Assembly: GCA_002245135.1 (NCBI GenBank)
Contig: NGBS01000296.1
Span: 1-64,000 of the forward strand
Length of the DNA stretch: 64,000 bases
DNA from: Proteromonas lacertae
Taxonomy: Eukaryota > Sar > Bigyra > Opalinata > Proteromonadidae
Direction of reading: 5' to 3'
The first letter of the stretch is position 1. The number at the start of each line of letters is the position of its first letter. The notes beneath the pieces are model-generated. The model saw only the letters and a program-made list of their open reading frames with translations, was not told the DNA's origin and ran no database searches. The translations under genes and the position numbers were made by a program. Positions 22,213 to 36,292 of this stretch are shown here, piece after piece.

Positions 22213-22755
22213 ATGTATAACGGCGTGGGTCTAGCAACTCCTAGAGGTAGTGGTACAAGTGGATATGTCCAGAAGAATGCAGGGTTTGTTGATCCAAGCA
22301 AAGTGAGAAGATTAGTTGGATTTGATCCTGTTCCAGATGCACCACCTCCTAAAAAACATGCAATAAATAAAGAAATAGCTGATCACAACAGAAAAAGAGA
22401 AATAGAAGTGAAAGTAATCGAATATGAAGATGAACTTACAGAGAAAGGGTATAACTATTATTATTATATTTTAAGATTATCAAATGAAGAAATTCAAGAA
22501 AAAATAAAACAATATAGAGAGACATTATTGAAAAAACTTGAAACTGAACCATCAAAACCAGATAAAGATGTTGAAAAGAAATGGCATAGAGAGAAAAGCA
22601 GAAGTAGGAGTAGAAGCAGAAGTAGAAGTAATGATCAAAAGAAAAGTCATAGCTCTCATAGACGTAGTCGTAAGCATCATCATCATCACCATCACAAACA
22701 TAGAAAAGATTCATCATCTTCTCCTTCTTCTTCATCCAGTAGAGATAGTAAATAA
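22213..22755 (+). CDS. Cwc21/SRRM2-like splicing factor
   Basis: The N-terminus MYNGVGLATPRGSGTSGYVQ is the conserved start of Cwc21 and SRRM2, which sit near the 5' splice site in the catalytic spliceosome. A 27-bp intron (22449-22475) must be removed: DELTEKG then joins to LSNEEIQEKIKQYR, restoring the cwf21 helix; unspliced it reads as a poly-Tyr insert. The spliced protein is 171 aa. The C-terminus is an RS domain (SRSRSRSRSRSN), then a run of His and Arg/Lys residues and a Ser-rich end, which would favour nuclear-speckle localisation. Its presence fits a genome dependent on many tiny introns. Confidence 0.9.
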   Translation: MYNGVGLATPRGSGTSGYVQKNAGFVDPSKVRRLVGFDPVPDAPPPKKHAINKEIADHNRKREIEVKVIEYEDELTEKGYNYYYYILRLSNEEIQEKIKQYRETLLKKLETEPSKPDKDVEKKWHREKSRSRSRSRSRSNDQKKSHSSHRRSRKHHHHHHHKHRKDSSSSPSSSSSRDSK

Positions 22756-22941
22756 TTATTCATCTTTTGTAATTTTTGTTATTAGTATAGTTTATAATCA
22801 ACATCTTACACCAACACTATTGATTTTATAATTCAGCATGATTGCTGATGGTGAAAATATGAGTTTCAAAATATATATTCGTTTTAAAACAGGTTTCAGA
22901 AAAATACTGATTAAAAACCGTTACATAAAAGTTGATTTTGA

Positions 22942-23457
22942 ATGTACTTATTAGAAGACCTGATCAAAGATTGTTCAGGTAAGTTTATTAACAAGTCGAC
23001 AACGGGAGCAGTGCTTACAAAGACACTGATTGATAAAAAGACTTATCAAGATGTATTTAACTGTTTTACTTCGTGGATCAAAGAGAATCTTGATAAAGGT
23101 AATACAGTGTCTGTACCAAACTTTGGCTACTTTGGGATTAAAAAATACTCTTTAGGTATTTTAATTCCAACCTTCTACACTTCATCTAATTTGTCTGTAC
23201 GTTACAAGTTAAGTTGTAAAGATGAAGCAGTACCATTAAAAAATGATACTGCAACAGCAAAGTTTGATATTAGTATCATTGCAGAAAGAACTGGTTTTGA
23301 TCAATCTCTATGTAATACTGCATATATTACACTTATTGAACAGTTATGCGAAGCAATGGGATCTGGCAAAACAGTAAATGTTGATTTTGGTATAGGTAGT
23401 TTAGCTTGCACAGATCGTCAAGTGAGTTTTGAATTCTCACAACATTCGCCAGTATAA
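22942..23457 (+). CDS. CCDC81-like HU-domain protein or N-terminal exon of the dynein
   Basis: The frame encodes 171 residues with two HU/IHF-like halves. The first has DVFNCFTSWIKENLDKG then NTVSVPNFGYFGIKKY; the second has LIEQLCEAMGSGKTVNVDFGIGSL. This pattern fits the eukaryotic CCDC81 HU domains linked to centrosomes and basal bodies. The frame ends in TAA at 23455. However, 23453-23486 (34 bp, starting GTATAATA and ending TTATTAG) looks like the other introns. Removing it joins the frame to RERSKLANIPHSPRT and then to the dynein start at 23531 without a stop. I list it separately; whether it is a separate gene or the dynein N-terminus is open. Confidence 0.7.
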   Translation: MYLLEDLIKDCSGKFINKSTTGAVLTKTLIDKKTYQDVFNCFTSWIKENLDKGNTVSVPNFGYFGIKKYSLGILIPTFYTSSNLSVRYKLSCKDEAVPLKNDTATAKFDISIIAERTGFDQSLCNTAYITLIEQLCEAMGSGKTVNVDFGIGSLACTDRQVSFEFSQHSPV

Positions 23458-23530
23458 TAATTATTGTATTATATTAAATTATTAGAGAGAAAGATCTAAA
23501 TTAGCAAATATTCCTCATTCACCAAGAACA

Positions 23531-26500
23531 ATGAATGTAGCTCAACCACCACCAGCTTCTACTCCACAAGGAAGAAGAACTGTCAAAATTGCAGAACCTG
23601 TAGTAGAAGATGAGAATTATCAATATGATGAGGAATTCAATAATGGTGATGAATATGGATCAGAAGGAATGTTTCCACCAATTGAGCAATCACCAATCAA
23701 ATTGGATTTATCAAAATTACAAAATCAGTTAAATCCTCAATTAGATATGTCACCATTCAATCATCGTGATAATAATGATGAATTAAAATTATTGGCGAGA
23801 AAAGTTAGAGATCAATTAGATTATGCTCCATTATTAGATCAATTCGCTAGAACAAGAGCCGCTTTGATTCACAGTGATCGTAATGAATGTCCATTATCTG
23901 ACAGAATTGGTAGTTATTTCAGTCCAACTGCAGAAGACCTTAGAATCAACAAATTAACTGATTCTTTACAAAAAGCTAAAACTCACAGTGTAAAGAAAGA
24001 TAAAGATTTCCAAAGAGATATATCCTTAAGAGCACCATTACGAAACTTAGATTCAACCACATTAGCAGCTCCATTACCAGTAGGAAGTCCAAGAAAAACA
24101 AAATCCAACCGACCATTAACCAGAATGAATAACAAAATAATTACCTCCAAATCTCCAATCAGAGCAGGTACAGCAACTGTTAATACAGCCAGTGTAGAAG
24201 AGATTATTCCTGATCCATTACTACCACCATCAATGACACCAAGAACATCATACTTAGTAAACAATCCAAACATGCAGAGTATAAATGATAAATCTAAAGC
24301 AACAACAAGAGCTTTATTACCTCAATCAACATTAATGGATAGTATGATAAGATATAATAAATATATTGACCAAATTGATAATAGTCAAGTTGTTCCATTA
24401 GCTAAAGAATGGATAAGTAATATCTTATCATTATTACCACCACCACCTGCTATTAGTAAGAGAGATTTAGAAGATTTAATGAATGCAATGATTAAGGAGA
24501 TTAGATTTAAATATACAAGAAGTATGAAACAATCTATATTGAATTATGCATTATTAAATGATGATGAAAAAGATAGATTACAAATTTATGAATTACCGAA
24601 AGAATATCAAATACCTAGATTCGGATGGGGAAGTGGTCAAGTTATTTTAGCTCCCAATGAAGAGTGGCAAGAATCTGTATTTCAAGCCAGAGATTTGATC
24701 ATAAAGAATTTAAGAGTCAATTGTCCTCATACATTACATTTGTTGGATATATGGAAGGATTATAATGATAATATATTGACATTCTTACCACAAACTGATT
24801 TGGAAGCTCAAGAGATGGGATGGACTCCTTTATCCTCCAATGAATTTGAGAATCAATCAAGAATACATTTAAATGATGCTAGAAAAATGCTTGAAGATTG
24901 GTGGCAAACATGTTTGAATTTATTTCAACAATCCTCTGCAAATGGTGAGTTAGATATGCCAAGAAATATATTGATTCAATTCTTTGAATCTATTGCCACT
25001 TTAATGTCTAATCAAGTTAAAGATTTAACCTTCAGATCAGCTCATAACTTTGATGTATTCTTTGAAAGATATAAAAATCACTTTGTAACCTCAAAAAGAT
25101 GGATTATTCTCATTACCAGAGACTGTTAGAAGAAGACCAGCTTTATGTCATACTTTAATTATTGATAATGACGAAATCGTCTTCCAAATACCATTAACTG
25201 ATGTTGAAAATACAATTATCTCTACTTATGATTTATTAATTACAAGTACAAGTGATTTAAAACGTATTGAAGCTGGATTATCATTAGATTTACCAACCTC
25301 TGATTCATTACCATCTGTTAAGTTAGAAGATGAAGCTGTAGTGGCTGGTAGAATCAATATAAGAAATATCTTAGAAAATAACATCCAGGAAGTAGAAAAA
25401 GTCTTACAATTATATGAACCATTCAGTTTCTTATTAACAGATGCACCAGTAATTGAACAATTCTTAAGTGAGAAACATACAGTGGAAGATTATGATCAAT
25501 TGGTTCAAAAATACAAAGATGCTATAGAGAATATTAAAAAGACATTGCCAAAAGAGTTAATATTGGATTTATCATTAGTTATTTGTCAAACATTGAATGA
25601 CCAATTAATTGATAGAGCGAATCAATATATTAATGGAATATTGAAATGGATATCAAATGATGTAATTCAAAGAAATATGACATTATGTAAAAGATTCTTA
25701 GAAATATCAAATAAATTAGTATCAAAACCAACCAATTCAGATGAATTAGTTGAATTAGAGAAATTCAGAAATGATGTAGAAGATGTGGAATATAACGAAA
25801 AGTTAAATGATACATTAGATATGAAAGCCAGATTAGATTTCTTATTTAAAGAAGAATATGAAGTTTCTCAAGATGTATTGAAGACAGCAATAGCAACATA
25901 TAAATGGACTTATAAGATGCCCGACACTTTGAAAGAATCTGAAAATATCTTATCTAATGAAAGAGAAAGATTGGAGAATAAATTCACCAATAAGAGAGAT
26001 AAGTTTGTTGCTGATTTGAACAACTTAATGAAACAAGTAGAAGCTTTCAAGACTAAAGCTGAAAGAAAACATACTATACAATATGTAGATGAAATTACCT
26101 CCATTGAAAAAGCATTAGAAGTTGCTACTCAGACAGCTGAAGATTTAAATACTGAAGAAGAAACATTAGGTTGGCAAAAAGAGAATTTCCCAATGTTACC
26201 TGAAGTAAAGAAGTTATTAGAACCATACAGTAAATTATGGAATTATGCTAAACAATTCCAAGTCTCTTATTTAGAATGGGTGAGAGGTCCAATCTTGAAT
26301 TTAGATCCTGAAGTAGTAACTAAAGATGTAGATACAATGTGGAGAGGATTATACAAAGTGGCAAGACAAATTGAAGAAGCAGCACCAGAACCATCCAAAA
26401 TGGCATTAGGAATAAGAGAAGAATTAAATGAATTTAAATCAAAGTTACCTATTATCTCATGTATTTGTAATAAAGGTTTAAGAGATAGACATTGGGATGA

Positions 26501-29500
26501 AATGGCTCAATTATTAGGATTTAGTGTAAAACCTGACGAGAATACATCCTTAACAAGATTAATAGATATGGGTGTTGGTCAATATGTTGAACAATTAGAA
26601 ACCATTGGTGAAAGTGCCAGTAGAGAATATAGTATAGAAATGGCATTGAAGAAGATGAAATCTGAATGGGAACCTTTACAATTTGAGATTAAATTATATA
26701 AAGAAACAAAGACATTTATATTGGTTGGTTCTACAGTGGAAGATATTCAAACTATTTTAGATGACCATATGATTAAGACTCAAACAATGAGAGGTTCACC
26801 ATTTGCTAAACCATTTGCAAGAGATATTAAAGAATGGGAAAGTGAATTAACAACAGCTCAACAATTATTAGATATTTGGTTAAAAGTCCAATCAAATTGG
26901 TTATACTTAGAACCAATCTTTGGATCTGAAGATATTATGAAACAAATGCCGAATGAAGGTAAGAAATTCAAAACAGTCGATACTCATTGGAGAAATATAA
27001 TGGATAAAGTGAATCAAGATACTTCAGCATTAGAAGTTATAAAAATACCCAAAATTGTATCAAGATTAGAAGAATGTAATACTTTGTTAGAAGAAATTCA
27101 CAGTGGATTAAACGCTTATTTAGAAACCAAAAGATTATATTTCAGTCGTTTCTTCTTCTTATCAAATGATGGTTTATTAGAAATCTTATCTGAAACAAAA
27201 GATCCATTAAGAGTTCGACCTCATTTAAAGAAATGTTTTGAAGGTATTCACGATTTAGAATTCAAACAGAATTTAGATATTGTTACAATGATCAGTCAAG
27301 AAAAAGAAGAAGTTGCATTATGTGAAGTAATTAATCCATCCAGAGTCAATGGTGCAGTTGAAGTATGGTTATTACAATTAGAAGATGTAATGAGAAAGAC
27401 AGTAAGATCTGTAGTAGAGAAATCAATGGCTGATTATATGACAAAAGAAAGACATGTTTGGGCTTTACAATGGCCTGGACAAATTGTATTATTATTATCA
27501 ACATTGTATTGGGTACAAGCCATAGAAAAGGCAGTTACTGAGAAAGGACCAGATGGTATTGCTGAATATATGGTACAGATGGAGAAAGATTTAAATGCAG
27601 TAGTTGAGTTGGTGAGAGGTAATTTGAAGTTTTTAGAAAGACAAACATTATCTGCATTAGTGGTTATTGATGTACATGCAAGAGATGTGACTAGAGAATT
27701 AATACAGAAGAAATTGAGCGATATTAATGCATTTGATTGGTTATGTCAGTTGAGATATTATTGGGAAAATGAAAACATAGCCGTTAAGATGATCAATTCT
27801 AATTTAGAATATGGTTATGAATATATTGGTAATAGTTCCAGATTAGTTATTACTCCCTTAACTGATAGATGTTATAGAACACTTATGGGAGCATTGCATT
27901 TACAATATGGTGGAGCTCCAGAAGGACCAGCTGGAACAGGCAAGACTGAAACAGTGAAAGATCTAAGTAAAGCATTAGCAAGACAATGCGTTGTGTTTAA
28001 TTGTTCAGATGGTTTAGATTATTTAGCTATGGCTAAGTTCTTTAAAGGTTTAGCTTCTTCTGGTGCTTGGAGTTGTTTTGATGAATTTAATAGAATTGAA
28101 TTGGAAGTGTTGTCTGTGATTGCTCAACAGATTATTGCTATTCAACAAGCTATTGCAGCAGAGAAAACATCATTCTTCTTTGAAGGATCTCAGATTCAAT
28201 TGAAATGGACTGCTAATGTATTTATTACAATGAATCCTGGTTATGCAGGAAGATCTGAATTACCTGATAACTTGAAAGCGTTATTTAGAACAGTCGCAAT
28301 GATGGTACCTGATTATACAATGATTGCTGAGATTTCTCTATTCTCCTTTGGTTTTACTAACTCCTCCAGATTAGCTACAAAGATTACAGCAACCTATAAA
28401 CTATGTTCTGAACAATTATCCAGTCAACGTCATTATGATTATGGTATGAGAGCTGTGATTAGTGTGTTAAGAGCAGCAGGTAATTTGAAGAGACAATACA
28501 GTGACTTTGATGAAGATAAATTAGTATTAAGAGCTATTAATGATGTTAATCGAGCAAAGTTTTTAGCTCAAGATTTGTTATTGTTTGAAGGTATTACCAG
28601 TGATTTATTCCCAGGAGTTGTATTAGATCCTCCAGATTATGAGAAGTTTATGATTGCAGTGAATGAAAATATCGAAAAGAGAAAATTACAACCAGAACCT
28701 TACTTCATTGAAAAGATTAAACAATATTATGAGATGTTATTAGTTCGACATGGTTTGATGGTTGTAGGATCTCCATTTGCAGGTAAATCTGAAGTATGGA
28801 AAGTCTTATCACAATCATTAGGTGATTTATGTGAAAGAGGTCAAATGCCATGTAATGTTAACGAAGAACATGAAGAAGCAACTGATGTATATGTAATCAA
28901 TCCAAAATCAATCACAATGGGACAATTATATGGATGTTTTGATGAAATATCCCACGAATGGACTGATGGTGTTTTATGTAAGATATTTAGAAATTGTGCT
29001 AGTGATACAGGTTCAAATAGAAAGTGGATTATGTTTGATGGTCCAGTGGATGCTATTTGGATTGAAAATATGAATACTGTCTTGGATGATAATAAGAAAT
29101 TATGTTTAATGACTGGAGAAACAATTGCTATGACTCCTCAAATGAATATGATGTTTGAACCTGAGAATTTAGATGTTGCTTCACCTGCTACTGTTTCTCG
29201 TGTTGGTATTGTATTTATGCAACCTGAAAGATTGGGTTGGAATTGTTTAGTTAAATCATGGGTTGTTAATTTACCAGATTTATTAGTGAAAACTGAAGCA
29301 TTTTACAGTTGTTTAATGCAAATGTTTGAATGGTTAGCTCCACCAACATTAACTTATGTAAGAAGAAGAGCAAAGTTGTTAGTTCCATTATCTGAATCAA
29401 TGATGGTGAATAATTTGATGAAAATATTAGAATTTACCATCACACCAACCTTCCAAAATACTGAGCAAGTTACAATGGCGAATGAGAAGGAAGTAATTGC

Positions 29501-32500
29501 CTGGATTGAGTGTTATTTCTTATTCGCTTTAATATGGTCAATTGGTGGTGGTTTAGATGCAACATCAAGACAAGAATTCTCAGAATATCTAAAGAAATTA
29601 GTAGATGGAGAAATTGAAGAATATCCAAAGATGAGAAAGATCACAACATATTTCCCACAAAAAGGATCTCCTTATGATTATACATTCATCGCAACACAAA
29701 GTGGAAAATGGAAAAAGTGGACAGAAACAATAGCAGAAGAAGGAATTCCAAAAGGAGCACAATACAATGAAATTATTGTACAAACTGTAGATACTATTCG
29801 TTACACATATCATATGGATTTAGCTATAAAGAATTCTCGTCCATTATTATTAGTAGGACCAACAGGTACAGGTAAATCAGTTTATATTAATCATTACTTA
29901 ATGACATTAGATAAAGAAATCTATAAGTTTATGAATATTGGATTTTCAGCCCAAACCACTGCTTTAGATACTCAGAATTTCGTTGATATGAAATTAGATA
30001 GAAGAGGAAAAGGTCAATTTGGTCCTCCACCTAAAATGAAGGCAATTGTATTTGTAGATGATTTGAATATGCCTGAAGTAGAAACATATGGTGCACAACC
30101 TCCAATTGAATTATTAAGACAGTTTATGGATCAAGGTGGTTGGTATGATTTGAAGGAAATTACATTTAAGAAATTAATTGATGTAATTGTGATTAGTGCA
30201 ATGGGACCACCAGGTGGAGGTAGAAATTCAATCACTGCAAGAATCGTAAGACATTTCAATACAATTGGTATGACTGAGATGGATTCTGACACTATGGTTC
30301 GTATTTATACAAAGATATTAGAATGGTGGGTAAGTACAAATAATTTAGATTTAGGAAGATTAACTAGTGCAATAGTACAAGGCACATTAGATGTATATAA
30401 TGCTGCTTTATCTAATTTATTACCAACACCAGCTAAATCTCATTACACCTTCAACTTGAGAGATTTCAGTAGATTAATTCAAGGAGTAACAATGATTTAT
30501 CCATTGTCATTGACTGAAGAAACAATAAAGACAAGAATACCTCGATTATGGACTCATGAAGCTTTAAGATCATTCGGAGATCGTTTAGTGGATGATAATG
30601 ATAGAATGTGGTTCTTAAATCTATTAAGAGATTTAGTCAATAAACATTTCAAAATAAAATTCGATGAAGTATTTATACACTTAGATAACAATGATGATCA
30701 GAAAGTAGATACATTAGAAGAAATGAGAGGTTTATTATTTGGTGATTATTTAGTTCCAAATGCTGATCCTAAATTATATGTAGAAATTGAAGATGTTCCT
30801 GGTTTACAAGCTTTAATGAAGAGTTATTTAGAAGAATACAATGCAATGAGTACAAAACCAATGAATTTGGTTATGTTTGGTTATGCTATGGAACATGCTT
30901 CTAGAATTAGTCGTATTATAAAGATTCCAGGTGGAAATGCTTTGTTAGTTGGTGTAGGAGGTAGTGGAAGAAAGAGTATGACTTATTTAGCTGCATTTAT
31001 GGCAGAATATGAAGTATTTGAGATTGAAATTAGTAAACAATATGGTGTGACTGAATGGAGAGAAGATATGAAAGCATTGATGTCTAAAGCTGGTGCTGAA
31101 GGTAAAAAGACTGTGTTTTTATTCAGTGATAGTCAAATCTTAGATACTCGATTTGTTGAAGATATTAATAACTTATTAAATTCAGGTGAAATTCCAAATA
31201 TCTTCCCTGCTGATGAAAAAGCAACATTATTAGATAAAGTCAGACCATTAGCTAAAGCAGCTGGTAAAAACTTAGATACTCAAAATGAATTATACAGTTT
31301 CTTCCTAGAGAAAGTAAAAGCCAATTTACATATTTGTTTAGCTTTCAGTCCAATTGGTGATGATTTTAGAAATAGAATCCGTCAATTCCCATCGTTAGTA
31401 AACTGTTGTACAATTGATTGGTTCTCTGCTTGGCCAAAAGATGCCTTAGTGAATGTTGCACAGAAGTTCTTAGGTGATATTGAAATGCCCAATGAAGTAA
31501 GAGATAATTGTGTTCAATTATGTGAACAATTCCATTATACAGCTGTAGAAGCATCTGATCAATTCTTATCTGAATTAAGAAGACATTATTATGTAACTCC
31601 AACTAGTTATTTAGAGTTAATTCAATCATTTATGACATTATTAGCAAAGAAGAGAGAAGAAATATCATCTCAAAAGAAGAGATATGATACTGGTTTAGAT
31701 AAATTAACAACAACGGCAGCTTCAGTAGGTGATATGCAGAAAGAATTAGAAGCTTTACAGCCTGTACTAGAACAATCCACTAAAGATACTGAAGATATGT
31801 TGGAAGTAGTAAATAAAGAAACAATTGAAGCTGAGAAGATTAGAACAGTTGTTGCAGCTGAAGAACAAGTAGCCAATCAAAAAGCAGAAGCAACCAAAGC
31901 CATTAAAGATGAATGTGAAGCAGATTTAGCTGAAGCAATGCCTATGTTAGAAGAAGCAAATGCAGCATTGAAAGTGTTAAAACCAAGTGATATTGTAGAA
32001 ATTAAATCTATGTTAAAACCACCAGGTGGTGTTAAGTTGGTATTAAGTGCTGTTTGTATCTTATACAATGAAGCTCCTACCAGAATTCCTGATCCAAATG
32101 ATCCACTGAAAAAGATTTATGATTATTGGGAAACAGCCAAAAAGAAGTTTTTGAATAATTCAAACTTCTTAGCTGATTTACAAAAGTTTGATAAAGATGG
32201 TTTAACTCAACCAATTATTGATAAATTAAAACCTGTTTATGATAATCCAGATTTCCAACCTGAAAGTGTAAAGAAAGTCTCAATTGCTGCTTATAGTTTA
32301 TGTAAATGGTGTAGAGCTATGTATAATTATTACCATGTCTCTTTGGTTGTAAGACCTAAACAAGAACAATTAAGAATCAGTCAAGCCGAATATGATAAAG
32401 TGATGGAAGGTTTGAGAGAGAAACAAGCTGAATTAAAGAAAGTAGAAGATCGTTTAACTGATTTAGGTAATCAATTAGCCAATTGTGAAAAGAGAAAACA

Positions 32501-35500
32501 AGATTTAACAGATCAAGTGGAAGATTGTAAAGTGAAATTAATTCGTGCTGAGCAATTAATTAGTGGTTTAGGTGGTGAAAAACAAAGATGGATTGATTCA
32601 TCCAAGACATTAGGTGAAATATTCAATAACTTAACAGGTGATATGTTAATATCTGCTGGTTTAGTTGCTTATTTAGGTGCATTTACCTCTGATTTCAGAA
32701 CCAGAATTACCCATCAGTGGATAGAACAAGTTAAAGAATTGAAAGTACCTTGTTCTGAACATTATGATTTAACTACATCTTTAGGTGAACCTGTAAAGAT
32801 AAGAGATTGGAATATTGCTGGATTGCCAAGAGATTCTTACTCTACTGAGAATGGTATTATATTATTCAACTCAAGAAGATGGCCATTGATGATTGATCCA
32901 CAAGGACAAGCTAATAAATGGATTAGAAATACTGAAAAGGATAATTCATTGAAAGTAATCAAATTATCTGATCAAAATTACTTAAGAACTTTAGAAAATG
33001 CTTTACAATTTGGTAGTCCAGTGTTATTAGAGAATATCGCAGAAACATTAGATGCTTCATTAGAACCATTGTTATTGAAACAAGTATTTAAAAAGAATGG
33101 TGTATTACATATCAAATTAGGTGATGCTTTAGTTGAATATTCAAATGATTTCAGATTCTATATAACAACTAAACTTCGAAATCCTCATTATTTACCAGAA
33201 ATTTCAGTGAAAGTGACATTATTGAACTTTATGATTACACCAACAGGTTTAGAAGATCAAATGTTGGGCATAGTTGTAGCAAAAGAGAAACCTGAACTAG
33301 AACAAAGAAAGAATGAATTAATTGTTGAATCTGCAGAAAATAAAAGAAAATTAGATGAGATTGAAAGACAAATTTTACATGTATTAAGTAGTTCAGAAGG
33401 TAATATCTTAGATGATTCCAGTGCAATTGATATATTGACAAAATCAAAGAATTTGAGTAATGAAATTCATGAGAAACAAAAAGTAGCTGAAACAACTGAA
33501 AAAGAGATTGATGTAGCAAGATCTGGTTATATTCCTGTCGCATTAAGAGCATCAATATTATTCTTCTCTATTACTGATTTAGCCAATATTGAGCCTATGT
33601 ATCAATACAGTTTAATTTGGTATGTTAATATTTACATCAATGTAATTGCTCATTCAAAGCAAAGTAACAACTTACAAGAAAGAATCAAAATATTGAATTA
33701 TGATTTAACTTTATCTGTGTATAGAAATGTATGTCAATCATTATTTGAAAAAGATAAAATGTTATACTCCTTCTTAATGTGTATAAAGATCTTAGAAAGT
33801 GATGAAGAAAACAAAGAATTTACCAATGATGAATTAAGATTCCTATTAACAGGTGGTGTAGCAAGTGGTGATACTCCTTCCAATCCATTCTCTAAATGGT
33901 TAAGTGATAAAGCTTGGGGTGAAATCTATCGATTATCACAGACTTCAGAAGCATTAGAAGATTTAAGAACTGATATAAGACAAGACAGTGATTCTTGGAA
34001 AGAATATTATGATAATTCTGAGCCTCAAAATATGACATTACCTGGTAAATATCAAGAGAATACAACTGAATTCCAAAGATTATGTGTTTTAAGAGCATTC
34101 CGACCTGATAAAGTAGTTCCTGCAATTCAGACATTTATCGTGAATAAAATGGGTAAAGAATTCTTAGAACCTCCACCTTTCAATTTAGATGGTGCTTTTG
34201 CTGAAAGTAGTAACATGTCTCCAATCGTATTTATTTTATCACCAGGATCTGATCCAATGAATACAATCTTAAGATTTAGTCAACAGAATAACCGCGAATT
34301 AAAAGCATTATCTTTAGGTCAAGGACAAGGTCCAATAGCTGAAGGAATGTTAGAAGCTGCAGTGAAAGATGGTAGTTGGGTTGTATTACAAAATTGTCAT
34401 TTATATCCATCATGGATGCCAACATTAGAAGCAATTTGTGAATCTTGGAATCCTCAAATAGTAAATCAACATTTCAGATTGTGGTTAACAAGTTATCCAA
34501 GTGATAAATTCCCAGTGACAATCTTACAGAATGGTATAAAACTAACAAATGAACCTCCAAAAGGTTTAAGAGCGAATGTAATGGGTTCTTATTTGAAAGA
34601 TCCAATCAATAATCCTGAATTTTATGATGGATGTGAAAGATCGAAAGAATTCCATAAATTATTATTTGGTTTATGTTTCTTCCATGCGATAGTTCAAGAA
34701 CGAAGACAATTTGGTGCATTGGGTTGGAATATTCCTTACGAATTCAATGAGAGCGATTTAAGAATCAGTGTTCGACAATTGAAGATGTTTTTAGATGAAA
34801 GTGTAGGTAAAGAATTACCATTAGATGCTTTAATCTATTTAACAGGTGAATGTAACTATGGTGGAAGAGTAACAGATGATTTAGATCGTAGATGTTTAAA
34901 AGCAATCGTAACAACATATTATACCAAAGAAATCTTAAAACCTGAATATAAGTTCAGTGAATCTGGAATTTATTATGCTCCTGAAGCTGAAACGTATGAA
35001 GATGTATTAGAATATATAAAATCTTTACCAACAATCGTAAGTCCTGAAGTCTTTGGAATGAATGAAAATGCTGATATAACGAAAGATCAAAATGAGACTT
35101 ATAAATTATTCACTTCATTATTAACAACTCAACCTCGATCAGTAAGTTCAACAGGTAAATCTGCCGAAGAAATTGTAACAGAATTAGCTCAAGATTTATT
35201 AAAGAAATTACCAGCAAATTATGATACTGAAGATGTTCAGAAACAATATCCAATAATGTATAATGAATGTATGAACACTGTATTAGTTCAAGAATTAGGT
35301 CGATTTAATATATTATTATCGACAGTTCGAAATAGTTTAACAAATGTAATAAAAGCAATCAAAGGTCAAGTAGTAATGAGTGCAGAATTAGAACATGTAT
35401 TTGATTCAATGTATGATGGTCAAGTTCCAGAATTATGGCATAGTCGATCTTATCCTTCATTAAAACCATTAGCAAGTTATATAAAAGATTTATTAGATCG

Positions 35501-36011
35501 ATTAAACTTCTTCTTAACTTGGATAAAGAATGGTCCTCCAATAATCTTCTCCTTATCTGCTTTCTTCTTCACTCAATCATTTTTGACTGGAATTCGTCAA
35601 AATTATGCTCGAAAATATACAATTCCAATTGATACAATCGATTTTGATTTTGAAGTATTAAAGAAAGATGATGAAAGAGCAGTAACAAAACCTGATGATG
35701 GTGCATTTATAAATGGTTTATTTTTTGATGGTGCTCGATGGAATTATGATACAATGTTATTAGACGATTCTGAGCCAAAAATCTTAACATCTAAAGCTCC
35801 AAATATTTGGTTAAAACCATGTAAAATGAGTGAAATGCCAGTTTATAATCATTATGTTTGTCCAGTGTATAAAACATCTGAAAGACGAGGTGTATTATCG
35901 ACAACAGGTCATTCAACGAATTATGTACTACCAATGAAATTCCCAACAGATCGTGATCCAGTTCATTGGATAAAATGTGGTGTTGCTTTATTAACTCAAT
36001 TAGATGATTAG
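23531..36011 (+). CDS. Axonemal inner-arm dynein heavy chain (one 1-nt frameshift)
   Basis: About 4159 aa, the normal size for single-headed inner-arm chains of the DNAH3/7/12 kind. The tail and linker are followed by the AAA ring: AAA1 GPAGTGKTET (near 27930) with CFDEFNRIE as Walker B, AAA2 GSPFAGKSEV (28770), AAA3 GPTGTGKSVY (29860) and AAA4 GVGGSGRKSM (30955). An EF-hand-like loop (DNNDDQKVDTLEEM) lies near 30680. The stalk coiled coils lie near 31660-31970 and 32380-32560 with the microtubule-binding tip between them. The C-terminal cap ends WIKCGVALLTQLDD. The frame breaks once, at a run of five A near 25092-25096; with one A fewer it continues KDGLFSLPETVRRRPAL and stays open to the end. 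Since all else is intact, an assembly indel is likelier than gene death. The protein drives ciliary bending. Confidence 0.95.
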
Positions 36012-36292
36012 AAACATTATTTCATTCATTATATTATCATTTGTTTTTGTTTGTTGTATTTATAAACATAATTGAGAAGAGAAAATAATCTGAATTTAAT
36101 TTTGTGACTATATCATTCTTGTAGAAAATTTTATTCATGTTATATGCTATTTTACTCAAATATATCTATATATATTAAAATAGCATTTAAACTATTGATT
36201 TAAAAAGAAAAACTGAAATGATTTGGCTTGATAGTTTGATTCAAATAACTTTACATACATCTTTGATAATTATATAATTTGTCTATATAGTT

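Noticed and set aside
22436-22735. Asp/Tyr-rich protein opposite the RS domain
   Set aside because: It is the reverse complement of Arg/Ser/His codons of the Cwc21-like gene and has no features of its own.
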